From assembly GCF_023898315.1 (NCBI RefSeq), contig NC_064615.1, forward strand, positions 1,189,117,413-1,189,181,412: a stretch of 64,000 nucleotides of DNA. Reading direction: 5' to 3'. Shown here in pieces: positions 22,734-34,615 of this stretch. The notes beneath the pieces were generated by a model. The model searched no databases and was not told the origin of the DNA. It saw only the letters and a list, made by a program, of their open reading frames with translations. The DNA is from Schistocerca nitens (Eukaryota > Arthropoda > Insecta > Orthoptera > Acrididae). A program made the position numbers and the translations under genes. Each line of letters begins with the position of its first letter. Position 1 is the first letter of the stretch.

Positions 22734-22799
<66 letters not shown>
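22734..22799. repeat. (TC)n(AC)n microsatellite
   Basis: TC repeat followed by AC repeat, inside element B between its left arm and its gene. Confidence 0.95.
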
Positions 22800-23459
22800 C
22801 ACAAACAACCCCCTTATCAGGTTGTGAATCTGAATATTATTCTGCTGTTTGTCGAACAAACGAAATTTCTTCTTCCTTGCTGTTTAAAATGCATACAATT
22901 TGAGTTCGCCCATCATTTTGAGTCCAAAAATGTGACTTCCGAATTCCTTTCACAGGAGTAGTTTGTTTGGACCATTCTTCTTTTTTCTGCTCATGGATTT
23001 CCTCTTTGGACAAAAGAATGAGGGCTGTGGATGTGTAAAATTTCATGACTCTCATAAGATCCTCGGCATTCTGAATGGCAGCTGTATTTGGTCTGAAAAG
23101 ATTGTTTTGTAGCATGGTGCTTCAGCAAGCCTCTGTGCAAATTCGTATTAAAAAAAGAAATATAATTAATTAAACAAATTGATTTTTTCTTGCTTTTATC
23201 ACTTTGATTCCTTATAGATTTTTAAGAAAATGCAATGTCCTTCACTTTGAACTTACAGTGATTGCTGTATAATTAGTTCTCATTCTTGACTGTGTGTACA
23301 ATATTGATTCTTAATCGGACTTCCTCTTCAGATGCAGGCAGCTAGTGACATGACATTAGCATAATGCGTGGAAGGAAATGAAAACTTTCGTGGTTTTGCA
23401 CTAATAAGAATCCTCACACTTCATATTTTTATAAAAAAATATTATTAAGGTAATACAAT
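22800..23459. other. Unassigned interior of element B
   Basis: Between the microsatellite and the 3' end of the family gene. A 92-codon minus-strand frame (22837-23115) has no recognised motif. It may be decayed C-terminal sequence of the family gene, but I cannot show it. Confidence 0.4.
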
Positions 23460-23464
23460 GTCTA

Positions 23465-25090
23465 CTACACACTTCTCACAAGAATATGTCTTCTTGCCGC
23501 GAGAACTAACGACAGACCCTTTATAATAATTGTCAAAGAAAAAAAAAGGTTTCCAGCATTTGTCTTTCGCCTTCCGGTGTAGCAAAATCTCTCTTTGCCG
23601 ATGATTACAGTGGCCTCGTTAGTATATATTGTAGCATGTTGGGGCTTTTCCTTTATGCACCTATACACCTCCTACACCATCACAAGGCCCTTTCCTGGGA
23701 CCAGTAGCACTGTATACCCAGTCAGTTGGCACAAGCGACTTACTCAATTCAAACAACTTTTAACAATTTTTAAAATGACTAGGAACACCATCAGAAATAA
23801 TAATGATCTTCTCTGTCCCTGTTTATAGTTGAAGAATCTCGCATTGCTAGCAAGCATGTGCTCAGTAATGTCTTGTGTCATCACTTACAACTGCAACACT
23901 TTTGGTCTTGTTTTGAAAAGATGTCACTTCTGTAAAAATTGAAACCTGGTCATTGCTCCAATGATACCCTTGTACTTCTTGTGGGAGACTTACAGACCAG
24001 TTCTCAGCAGAATCACAGTGAAGCACTAAACATAGTTCTTCAGCCTTTGCACACCCCTTCACTTCTGCAATGGGTTGTTACAATTTCTTCAGATGCTGGT
24101 GTGTTACTGCTTTCACTGACCATTTACCAAGTTCATCAATGAAACTGTCAAAGGCAACAGTTTCCTTAATTAGATTATTTTCCTCTCATATCACATGTGT
24201 AATTTCTGCAGAGTTATCTGCTACGTCTTCCAGGCCAAGTGTCTGAAGATACAGTCCTCCCTTTCCAGGCAGTCACCACATACTTCAAACAAAGAAGTCT
24301 CTCGGTTTACATTACAGACTACTAATGACTTCACTCGCCCAACCAAGATGTCACATGTCACGTGCTCTAGTAAGTTCTTCAAAGTTACCACACAAAGTTC
24401 AACATTTGCACAGGACACACATAAACAGACATCTCTAGGTGGGTGTGCATAAAATTTTGATCTTCCAATATCTGAAGTTGTGTAGTTGCTCTTATAAATT
24501 GCAAATGTTTCTTTAATACTGTGCGTCATATAGGTCTTCACTGTCACTACTTTTTTACCTTCAACTGTTACAGTTATAGTGTCTTTTTTGTTAGCACTCT
24601 GGCAAGAACAGTCCCATTTATCTTCCAGATAAAATGACTGCACTATTTGAACTTGAGCTGCTTTCACAGGATGACCATAATAGGGATCTGGTCTTCCAAA
24701 GACTCCTTTGACAGACCTCACATTTCTTGATTTGTCTACCATGTACTTTGATACTAATGGAACGTGATTCAGAATTGTTTCCTTTGAAAGTGTCTCTGGA
24801 ACAATAGTTAAAACTTGCACTTTTCCACTGTAGTATGCACAATATTAAGCAGCTGAATTGATATTTGTGAAAATTTCATGGCGAGAGGAGCAAGAGCGCT
24901 TTGGTTCATTTTCTTCTGAAGATGGAACTTCTACTTTGAAGAGTGTAATCAGTTTTTCTGCAGTGTATTCATCCATAGCTTAAGTAATTTTTCTGTGCTT
25001 TCTTGATGCATAGTGCTTATGACTCAACTTCACTGACCACGGTTTCTTAACAGGACCAACACTGTAGCTGACTGATTCAGGATATTTCAT
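23465..25090 (-). pseudogene. Multicopy arthropod element protein (family A/B), minus-strand copy
   Basis: Reading down the minus strand: an acidic N-terminal part, AMDEYTAEKLITLFKVEV, near 24950-24985. An open block of 199 codons (24221-24820) follows, with VSKYMVDKSRNVRS, GRPDPYYG, SIKETFAIYKSNYTTSDIGR and SKFYAHPPRDVCLCVSC. Then comes LVLHCDSAENWSVSLPQEVQ with GYHWSNDQVSIFTEV (23862-24062), ISDGVPSHFKN near 23780-23812, GPCDGVGG near 23675-23700, and a C-terminal block with CIKEKPQHATIYTNEAT. Order and motifs match element A (IG-SKF, PP-V, QVSIFT, SDG-PS-FKN, DG-G). Frameshifts and stops break it. From memory this is a widespread uncharacterised arthropod family. Confidence 0.7.
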
Positions 25091-25639
25091 TCCTCCTCTA
25101 TAGATGCAAAATCTGCATTATCTGCACCATGTGAGGCTTTACCTTGTTCAGATACTGTCATTGTTGTTATCCAAAACATTTAGAACACAAAAAGTCGTCA
25201 CTGGAAACATCTTCACTTTGAAGCAGTCTTCAAATGAAAACATTTATTCCCAACCTGAACAAAGTGTTTTTTTTTGTTTGTCTTATATATCACTCTTTTA
25301 TGGATATGCAAATAGTCAGCACACTTCACTTTCCTGTGGCCCCAGTCAGAAGACATTTCAAACAGTTGTTTTCACAAAACACACAGCAACTGTGTCAACT
25401 GGTAAATTCCTCAAGAAAACACAGAACTCACTGGATCGTCTCAGATTTCTTGGAAGCCTCTTCAGTAAACAAATTAGCTCTGAACATCTACAATACAGAA
25501 ACCTGCAATGTACAACCACAACAAAGTGTAAGAAATATCTGCAACAAAGAAAGTGGAGAGACATAACTGCTACAAAGAAATTAGTAAGAAACAACTACAG
25601 TGAAGACATACATTACCCTTGAAAGTTAAAAAAATGATT

Positions 25640-26065
25640 TTTTAAAATAAAACATGTCCAAATTACGGAGAATATAGTACTCTGGATTGGCAAAAAAACT
25701 GTAAATTATAAAAAAATTTAAAGCCGACAGTAAAATAACTGACATATGTCCAAACAGAGGATATCAGTGTAATCATAAAGCAATTATCCTTCAAATAAAA
25801 AACTCTAACAAAATATCTAGAAGTGTTACAGAGATATAGCACTTCAAAAGTTTTTCCAATATTTGCATCTTCAAAATTACATTCACAGTGTTATCTTTGG
25901 AGGCCTGTATCTCAGTGCAGCATTTTTTTTTTAAGGAAACAAAAAAATACATGTTTCTTACTTACTCCTGAATTTTAATATATGCTAAATTCAATAACAT
26001 CTGAGACTATGGAGGTAACCCCCCTGCCTGGAACGATACAGATTATGCCTGCTACAATACATAAT
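25640..26065 (-). repeat. Right long inverted repeat of element B
   Basis: Inverted partner of 21757-22200. The outer end near TGCCTGCTACAAT is the last point that aligns (left partner CAATTGCTGGCAT). Confidence 0.75.
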
Positions 26066-26328
26066 CTCTCATGCATTGTTCGGCTCCCAACAACACCAGT
26101 GTACCTACAGTGACGGATGGTGTGACCGAACTTGCTGTCTGCCCGCCAGCCCCGTGAGCTGCTTCCCGGAGCATTCCAGTAGGGCTCTGCAGTATTGCTT
26201 ACAACAGCAACTTACCTATCTTACATGTAGCGTTCAAATATAATGTGAAAAATGCCAAATAAATGGGGCCTGAAATAAGAGGAATCTCACAAGTCACTAT
26301 CCTGAACTTAAACTCTGTTAACTTAACC

Positions 26329-26537
26329 CCCTTTTATCTGTGGTGGTGGTTAGTGTTTAACGTCCCGTCGACAACGAGGTCATTAGAGACGGAGCGCAAG
26401 CTCGGGTTAGGGAAGGATTGGGAAGGAAATTGGCCGTGCCCTTTCAAAGGAACCATCCCGGCATTTGCCTGAAACGATTTAGGGAAATCACGGAAAACCT
26501 AAATCAGGATGGCTGGAGACGGGCCCTTTTATCTGTG
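26329..26537 (-). repeat. SINE fragment with 14-bp target duplication
   Basis: The SINE body at 26343-26523 is nearly the same as 28725-28900 but lacks the tRNA-like head. It is therefore 5'-truncated on the minus strand. It is flanked by CCCTTTTATCTGTG at 26329-26342 and again, perfectly, at 26524-26537. A perfect duplication implies a recent insertion. Confidence 0.9.
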
Positions 26538-26861
26538 TTGCGATTGGTAGTACTGTTATGTATATATATCTCAGCCACCCGAGTATTGGCAGGAAAACCG
26601 TACCTTAGTGGGTTAGGAGGAAATGCCAACCCAAAACCCTGAATATCTAGCGTTGTGCCTCTGCGGTTAACAACCATAGTTGTAAATAGGAGCTTGCTCT
26701 ACCCAAGGTTAACTACCTTCGAAAGTCTTCCATGGAAAGGTCTTTTAGGAAAAAATTTGCACTGTCCTGTCCAAGAATGCAGGAGAAGGCTACATCGGAT
26801 TCGGTGGGTAGCCACCTAGAAGGCATCAATGAGTCGGAGCATTGGCAATCACCCATCCTTG
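26538..26861. other. Unassigned stretch
   Basis: No feature recognised between the SINE and the RTE fragment. Confidence 0.5.
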
Positions 26862-27245
26862 TTGTTGTTGTTGTTGTGGTCTTCAGTCCTGAGACTGGTT
26901 TGATGCAGCTCTCCATGCTACTCTATCCTGTGCAAGCTTCTTCATCTCCCAGTACCTACTGCAACCAACATCCTTCTGAATCTGCTTAGTGTATTGATCT
27001 CTTGGTCTCCCTCTACGATTTTTACCCTCCACGCTGCCCTCCAATGCTAAATTTGTGATCCCTTGATGCCTCAAAACATGTCCTACCAACCGATCCCTTC
27101 TTCTAGTCAAGTTGTGCCACAAACTTCTCTTCTCCCCAATCCTATTCAATACCTCCTCATTAGTTACGTGATCTACCCACCTTATCTTCAGCATTCTTCT
27201 GTAGCACCACATTTCGAAAGCTTCTATTCTCTTCTTGTCCAAACT
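26862..27245 (-). mobile_element. RTE-type LINE, short 3' fragment
   Basis: Minus-strand fragment with a (CAA)n tail (TTG repeats at 26862-26877). The open frame 26883-27242 gives the last 119 residues of the RTE C-terminus, nearly identical to the end of the 3088-3945 frame (RIEAFEMWCY, WRAASNQSQD). Sequence identity breaks at about 27245, the 5' truncation point. Confidence 0.9.
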
Positions 27246-29165
27246 GGTTATCGTCCATGTTTAGCAAATAATACAGACACACCCATCAAGACTCCACCTG
27301 ATCTCATAAATCCTCCAACAATCCAATAGGTGGAAATGGCACTCAGAGAGATGAAAAATTATAAGGCATGTGGATAAGACGCAAGTTTTTGTAGAAATGT
27401 GGAAATGTGCCAGAGATACAGTTCAAACATCCTTACACATAGCCCTAACAAAAATCTGGATAACAGAAAAGTTTCCCGAACATTGAACTGCAGCCATAAT
27501 CCACCCACTCCGCAAAAAAGGAGATAAAAGCAACCTAGATAATTACATAGATATCTCTCTCTTAGACTGCACATACAAGATTTTCTCCAGACTCCTATAC
27601 AAGAGGATCAAAGAGCAACTAGAGGAAGAATTAGGTGAATACCAAGGAGGCTTCAGACCTTGGAGAAGCTGTACAGAACAGATCATCACTTCAAATTAGC
27701 CATAGCAACGAAATAAACCTCCTGTAATAACCTTTGTGGACTTTGAAAAAGCATATGACTGTATCCACAAACCTTCAATGTTAAAAATCTTAAGAAATTT
27801 TGGGCTCTATACAAAATAAATCAAATTGATAGAATTCACCTTAACCAACACTGTATCAAAAGTCAAGTTCAGGGGGTAAATCCCTGAGCCATTCAACATA
27901 AAAACAGGTTTAAGACAAGGAGATTGCTTTGAATCCCTGCTGTTCAACTGTGCTTTACAATACATGTTGAGGGAATGGTACAAGACTAACCCAAAGAACA
28001 TCGAAATTGGAAGACCCAAAGACAACATAAGTTTAAATTGTCTAGGATTTGTCCAACAGTATTCAGGAAACCAAACAAGTTATCTCACTACAGGAAATAG
28101 CATAGAAAATTAGTCTTGGAATAGCCTTTGAAAAAACAGTCATCATGTTAATAGACCCACCACTCAAACAAAATTGCCATAGGAAACCAAAAAATCAAAA
28201 TTGTAGATAAATTTAAATATCTGGGAGAAATCATAACATGTACTCTCAACGAAAAGCCAACACAGCATTACAGAATAAACGAATTGACTAGAGCACAATA
28301 TATCACCAAGAACACCTACAACAAAAAGAGCCTGTAATTGCAAGAAAATTAAAACACTACAAAACAGCCAATCAACCAGAAATAACATACGCAAGTGAAG
28401 CCATCTTCAAAACAACTAACACTGCACAAATTGACAAAATACTCAAAATAGAGAGAAGAATGATTAGAACGCGCATCAACAAATCGTACCAGACAGATGG
28501 ACACTGGAGAGTAGCTGCAAATGAAACAGTCTACAAGGAAATAGAACCAGTAATGAGTACAATCAGGAAGAAACGCATTTCATTTTTCGGACATCTAATC
28601 ATAACACCAGAGAACAGGATAATCAGGAGAATAATAGAAAAATTGTGGAATAGTGCAACATTAAGTGGATTGCAGAAATCAAGGAAGATATGGATGAGCT
28701 ACAGATTACATTGTGGTGGTGGTGGTGGTGGTTAGTGTTTAACGTCCCGTCGACAACGAGGTCATTAGAGACGGAGCGCAAGCTCGGGTTAGGGAAGGAT
28801 TGGGAAGGAAATCGGCCGTGCCCTTTCAAAGGAACCATCCCGGCATTTGCCTGAAACGATTTAGGGAAATCACGGAAAACCTAAATCAGGATGGCCGGAG
28901 ACGGGATTGAACCGTCGTCCTCCAGAATGCGAGTCCAGTGTGCTAACCACTGCGCCACCTCGCTCGGTAGGTTACATTGGAAGACCTAAGAAACAAAACT
29001 GACAAAATCAGGAAACTCAGACAAACAAACCAGCTGCAAACGAGAATCAACAGACAGACAATAGGAAGGGTGATTTCCGATGAAGAAAGAAGGATGAGAT
29101 CCGAAAGAATGAAGTAGTACTGGGCTGACAGGAAACTGAAAAATTATTTGTATAAAGTTGGCTAG
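27246..29165 (+). mobile_element. LINE remnant (same tail family as 9700-10385)
   Basis: Decayed reverse transcriptase in three frames. In order: EYQGGFRPWRSC near 27640, FVDFEKAYD-like sequence near 27740, TGLRQGDCFESLLFN near 27907, a segment with DKFKYLGEIIT near 28206, then an open 91-codon tail (28460-28735) with GHWRVAANETVYKEIEP and RKKRISFFGHLI. A SINE (28714-28971) interrupts the tail, after which the reading continues (TLEDLRNKTDKIRKL-like). No frame longer than about 90 codons survives. Confidence 0.8.
28706..28979 (-). repeat. Full-length tRNA-derived SINE with target duplication
   Basis: On the minus strand the head reads GAGGTGGCGCAGTGGTTAGC (A box, about 28945-28964), with the B-box region GGTTCAATCCCG near 28904-28915. 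A long body follows, ending in (CCA)n at 28714-28730. It is flanked by TTACATTG at 28706-28713 and 28972-28979. It lies inside the LINE tail. Confidence 0.9.
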
Positions 29166-29576
29166 AGTGGTCCAATGAAGGCCATAAAATGGTATATAAT
29201 AATAACAGTATATATAGTGTAGTTGTATATATCGTATTCTTATGTAGTTGTTAGTATTTTATTGCATAATTTAATTGTTTTTCTATCTTTTCCTGATAGG
29301 CGTTATTTTTTTGGCATTTTCTCTTCATGTTTACTTCTCTTTTAGTTCCTTCTATGAATAAACAGATAAATATCATTTGCAAACAATCTTTAAAATTCCC
29401 AATAACATATAAGGAGAGCCAAATAAAAATAATACATACTATGACGCAGATGTTGGTAACGCAGGTAGGTGTGTTTGTGGAAGTCTCCTCTGCTTGTATC
29501 AGGAAGGAACAGAGTGTACGTTCACTGCTGTGCCATTTGTCTGTTAGACATGTTCTACATGAGAGCAGCATGTGTT

Positions 29577-29623
<47 letters not shown>

Positions 29624-30201
29624 AACTTCGCTATGAAGCCTGGGAAAGAGGAACAACGAGGTGTAGCGCTCTTTTTAACTGTGGAAGGACTGTCAGGAAG
29701 TGAAATTCTTGCCTGAATGTCAGCTGTGTATGGTGAATACATTATCTCATGTGTTTGCATAGAATAAACAACCTCAAAGAGGTTGCGGGCCACTGAAAAA
29801 CAGAAGGCGCCTGTCCTGGTGGAAAACTGCTGTCATTGCCTCTCTGGAGGCTGCCATCAGAAATGAGAGAGTGTGGATGGTGGAAGATGTTTGGTTCAGG
29901 TTGGGCGTCAGATCAGGCGTGGTACCATTCGCAGCATCACAATAGGGCATTTGAAGTTCCAGAGTTGTGTTCCCCACAACCTGGTGGAGGAGCAGAAGTT
30001 GAACAGAACGTCGACACCACTGCACGGAACAGTATCACAATGAAGAATATCATTTACTGTCCCTTATTGTCGCATTTCCTGTCCTTTATTGTTGCGGGAC
30101 ATGAAACGTGGAGTCATCATTTTGAGCTGAGGATCAAGCATCACAGCGATCATTCTAAGCACACGAATTCACCCTCACAGAAAAAATTCAAAGTCGTGCT
30201 C
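29166..30201. other. Unassigned stretch with (TG)n at 29579-29620
   Basis: No gene recognised. Apart from the TG microsatellite I see no repeat shared with the rest of the window. It ends at the 5' LTR of the gypsy element. Confidence 0.5.
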
Positions 30202-30678
30202 TGCTGGTGTAAACTGTCACCAGCACACCGGTCGGCAAAGATGAAGGGCGAAGACGGATTAGTAGGCGATGGATCAAACGAACCTATCAGGAGAGAGGCC
30301 ATAGATGCACTCACAAGTGACACTGCTAGTCCCCCTCAACAACACGTATTTAGGTCGCCGCCGCTGACTGAAGGGCCTCAATCAATTAATCAATCAATTA
30401 ATTAATCAGTCAATCAATCATCCAGCTTGGCATCTGCCAGTTTACTCGCAGATTGGGTTTACCCATCACAGGCTACAACAGTGCATAGCGATCAGATTAA
30501 TGACTACAGCAGGACTATTACTGATGAGCCTTTACCACAAACATGGACTGTTCAAGTTAAGTAAATATTCCAGTACATGTAAGTACAGAACTGTAGTAAT
30601 CCATGTGTGCATTTGTGTTGTAGAAAGAGGATACCGGCCACAGTAACAAGATCCTCACCCTCGCTTCCTTGCGGTACA
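30202..30678 (+). repeat. 5' LTR of gypsy element 1
   Basis: Starts TGCTGGTGTAAACTGTCACC and ends GGTACA. It aligns along its length with 39533-39985. A tract of (AATC)n-like repeats at about 30380-30420 is absent from the 3' LTR. Confidence 0.8.
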
Positions 30679-30689
30679 AGGATCTACAA

Positions 30690-30706
30690 TGGCGAAAAAG
30701 GATAAT
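30690..30706 (+). promoter_or_regulatory. Possible primer-binding site
   Basis: TGGCGAAAAAGG at about 30689, 11 bp after the LTR end. The second gypsy copy has TGGCGATGAG in the corresponding place (57571). A TGG start fits pairing with a tRNA 3' CCA, but I did not identify the tRNA. Confidence 0.35.
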
Positions 30707-30989
30707 TTGGTGGCAATCGAAGATAATCGACTTGGCCGAAGATTCTGCTTGCTTCTCTTTTGTTTTAGCTTGCAGGGGTGATCGTGTTCAAGTGTTTCTA
30801 TTTGCTATTTTGTAGTTGTGTTCTTGTATGTGTTTCAGGAGGGAAACTACAAAACTAATCAAATTTCTCTTTTCAGAGGCTTTTCTTACTTTTTGATATA
30901 ACGTATGTGTGTAAACCGTGAATTCTCTATCCCTTCCATCCCCTGCCCCTGCACCTTAGCTGCAGATAGCTGCTGTTATGGATCTAACA

Positions 30990-31930
30990 TAAGTTTTTCA
31001 GTTTCATAACCAACAAAATCGCTACCTCACTGATTACAGTACAACATCTACTGACTGCACAAGCCGCATCAGACGCACAACCACAATTGACCAACCAACC
31101 AGGCCAACGAGTGCCACCAACCAGTATACCAACATTCTTGCAATGTACGGAAACACAGGAGGAATGGATTGAATATCTGACTCAGTTACAAACACATTGT
31201 CAAGTTTGTGTCCAAGGTACTGTCAAGTTACAATGCTTCCTTTCAACTGCAGGGTCCCCAATGTTCAGGTTAACACAAAAACTATTCTCAATCGCACTCC
31301 TGATGAACTCAGCTATGACGAAGTAATTACGGCATTAACTCAATACTGTGCCTAGCCAATCTAAGTCGCTACTAGATATCAGTTCTTTCGCTTTCAGAAA
31401 AAGCCGGAACATAAGTACTATCAGTGGGACACAGAACTAATGGGCATGAATAAGAAGTGTAAATTTAAGTGTAGTTGTGGCAACTTTAACAGTAATGATA
31501 CCTGATGTAGTAACATTCAGTATCCCAGATAGTAGAATACGGGAACAGATCTTAACTTCCCCAAGTATTGCAAATCTTAGAGCAATACGATTCGGGTGCC
31601 ATAGCGGCCAGAAACTTTGAACAGGGTCAAGTCGCCCCTTGCGCAACCTCCCCAAGCAGTCGCAACAATGAGCACATACACAGCCAAGTGGACAGCCACA
31701 TAGACATGTAAACAGACCTGTGAATTTAATGGAGTCTTGTTCTTAGATGGTTTGCTCGCCATAAAAGACAGGATTGCCCAGCATATAACGCAACGTGTTA
31801 CACATGTGGAAAAAAAGGCCATGTCTAAGCAATTTGTTTGCAATGACACAAAAACACCAATTTCGCCTGCTCGTGCACATGCAGTGAATGCTGTGTTTTC
31901 AAACCTACAACAAGACCTTTCACTCTAGTG
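30990..31930 (+). pseudogene. Gypsy gag remnant
   Basis: The frame 31087-31326 contains LQCTETQEEWIEYLTQLQTH and STAGSPMFRLTQKLFS, matching the gag core of insect gypsy elements (family knowledge). It continues in another frame with RYQFFRFQKKPEHKYYQWDT near 31375-31435. A zinc knuckle, CYTCGKKGHV, sits near 31797-31826 and is followed by a stop. Several stops and frameshifts break it. Confidence 0.75.
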
Positions 31931-33193
31931 CTGTGCAATGACGTTCTAACAAACTACTTGTCTCATTACAAATTGCTAGCCATCATGTGAACTTTCAGTT
32001 AAGACACAGGTGCCTTAGTAACTTTGCTTAATCATCCCATGTACGAACAGTTACTGGTAGGCTCACCGAGCCTTTCTAAATCTAGCAAGTACCTCACTGC
32101 TTACAACAGACAGGAAATTCCAGTAGTTTGACAGCGTAGTCTGCCTGCCACTTACAAATCTCTCACTAGGACAATGAATTTTACAAATTTCACACTAAGA
32201 CAGTGAATTTTACCAAGTTGAAATCAAGAGTCAGTGAAAACATATTCGGTTTGGATGCCTTTGATTTTTTTTTGGACTTGACATCCAAGACAATGTACTT
32301 CAGGTTTCTGCTTTTGAACCAATAGACAGCATCACTAGTTTGCTTAACTGAACTATTTTCAGTAAGAATGGGAAAAGCTAATAACTTTGTAGTGCATGTT
32401 ACATTGAAAGACAATGCACAATCTAAGTTTTTCCCGGCCCTCCCTGTTCCAATTGCTTTAAGAGACAAAGTAGCCAGTGAATTGAAAGAATTGCAAGATA
32501 ATGGTGAAATTGCTTCCATTCAAGCTAGTCAGTGGGCAAGTCCTCTCGCTTTGTTGCCTAAGACTTCTGGCTGCATTTACACGTGTGTTGACTTCAAGTC
32601 TACAGTCAACCCACAGACAATAGTTGACACTTATCCATTACCTGCCCTAAAGAACTCACAATCAGGTTCGGTGCAGGATGTTACTTTTCTAAGATGGATT
32701 TGCGTGATGCCTACTTGCAAATTCCATTGGATTAAGAACCATAGAAAGTATTTATTGTAAATACATACTTAGGACTGTTCAAGTATTTGCGTTTGTCCTT
32801 CAGCAGTGCTTCCACACCCGCCATTATTCAACATTACTTGGAACAGCTGACTGCAAAAGTCCCATTTTGTTCAAACTACTGTGATACAATATTGTTATCT
32901 CAGGTCATACACCAGAGGAACACATTGCCAATTTGTGTACTCTTTTTCGAGTGTTGTCAGAAGCGGGACTCAAGTGTCGACTTTTTTTCAGACTATACTA
33001 CAGTACTCAGGTTGTGTCATAAACAGTCAGGGTGTGCATCCCTCCAATATCATTTGCTTCCAATCTGGGACCTGCCTGTTACTTGCAATTTATCTGAAGT
33101 GCAGTCAGTACTACGCAATGTGACACGCCACATTCAATTCATACCGAATGCCGCTCAGATCACGGTTCCATTGTATCGCTTGTGTCTAAAATA

Positions 33194-34615
33194 CACTCCT
33201 GGAAATTGAAATAAGAACACCGTGAATTCATTGTCCCAGGAAGGGGAAACTTTATTGACACATTCCTGGGGTCAGATACATCACATGATCACAATGACAG
33301 AACCACAGGCACATAGACACAGGCAACAGAGCATGCACAATGTCGGCACGAGTACAGTGTATATCCACCTTTCGCAGCAATGCAGGCTGCTATTCTCCCA
33401 TGGAGACGATCGTAGAGATGCTGGATGTAGTCCTGTGGAACGGCTTGCCATGCCATTTCCACCTGGCGCCTCAGTTGGACCAGCATTCGTGCTGGACGTG
33501 CAGACCGCGTGAGACGACGCTTCATCCAGTCCCAAACATGCTCAATGGGGGACAGATCCGGAGATCTTGCTGGTCAGGGTAGTTGACTTACACCTTCTAG
33601 AGCACGTTGGGTGGCACAGGATACATGCGGACGTGCATTGTCCTGTTGGAACAGCAAGTTCCCTTGCCGGACTAGGAATGGTAGAACGATGGGTTCGATG
33701 ACAGTTTGGATGTACCGTGCACTATTCAGTGTCCCCTCGACGATCACCAGTGGTGTACGGCCAGTGTAGGAGATCGCTCCCCACACCATGATGCCGGGTG
33801 TTGGCCCTGTGTGCCTCGGTCGTATGCAGTCCTGATTGTGGCGCTCACCTGCACGGCGCCAAACACGCATACGACCATCATTGGCACCAAGGCAGAAGCG
33901 ACTCTCATTGCTGAAGACAACACGTCTCCATTCGTCCCTCCATTCACGCCTGTCGCGACACCACTGGAGGCAGGCTGCACGATGTTGGGGCGTGAGCGGA
34001 AGACGGCCTAACGGTGTGCGGGACCGTAGCCCAGCTTCATGGAGACGGTTGCGAATGGTCCTCGCCGATACCCCAGGAGCAACAGTGTCCCTAATTTGCT
34101 GGGAAGTGGCGGTGCGGTCCCCTACGGCACTGTGTAGGATCCTACGATCTTGGCGTGCATCCGTGCGTCGCTGCGGTCCGGTCCCAGGTCGACGGGCACG
34201 TGCACCTTCTGCCGACCACTGGCGACAACATCGATGTACTGTGGAGACCTCACGCCCCACGTGTTGAGCAATTCGGCGGTACGTCCACCCGGCCTCCCGC
34301 ATGCCCACTATACGCCCTCGCTCAAAGTCCGTCAACTGCACATACGGTTCACGTCCACGCTGTCGCGGCATGCTACCAGTGTTAAAGACTGCGATGGAGC
34401 TCCGTATGCCACGGCAAACTGGCTGACACTGACGGCGGCGGTGCACAAATGCTGCGCAGCTAGCGCCATTCGACGGCCAACACCGCGGTTCCTGGTGTGT
34501 CCGCTGTGCCGTGCGTGTGATCATTGCTTGTACAGCCCTCTCGCAGTGTCCAGAGCAAGTATGGTGGGTCTGACACACCGGTGTCAATGTGTTCTTTTTT
34601 CCATTTCCAGGAGTG
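33194..34615 (-). mobile_element. Tc1-like transposon, dead copy
   Basis: 1422 bp with imperfect 27-bp inverted ends beginning CACTCCTGGAAAT, flanked by TA at 33192-33193 and 34616-34617. It has the same length and structure as the copy at 50050-51471, and it is inserted into gypsy pol. Confidence 0.95.
33349..34371 (-). pseudogene. Tc1 transposase with catalytic and nonsense mutations
   Basis: Aligns codon for codon with the intact sister transposase (50294-51316). From the ATG at 34371 the frame is open to a TGA at 33574-33576, where the sister has tryptophan 266 (...VSQLPW). Beyond it the same frame resumes with RLTRSARPAR and ends TLY. The first catalytic residue is changed: FSNESRF here, FSDESRF in the sister (D155N). 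Either change alone would abolish activity. Other differences are few, so the copies are close relatives. Confidence 0.95.

Larger units (their letters stand above)
21757..26065 (-). mobile_element. Candidate DNA transposon (element B) with long TIRs
   Basis: Two arms of about 400 bp, 21757-22200 and 25640-26065, are inverted repeats of each other. Between them lies a minus-strand broken copy of the same protein family as element A. Arm limits are where hand alignment fades. No target duplication was identified. Element A has only short ends, so A and B would be different families of one superfamily, or B has lengthened its ends. Confidence 0.6.

Noticed and set aside
25104-25622. 172-codon open frame inside element B
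   Set aside because: It overlaps a second open frame in another phase, has no motif, lies on the strand opposite the family gene and runs close to the right inverted arm.
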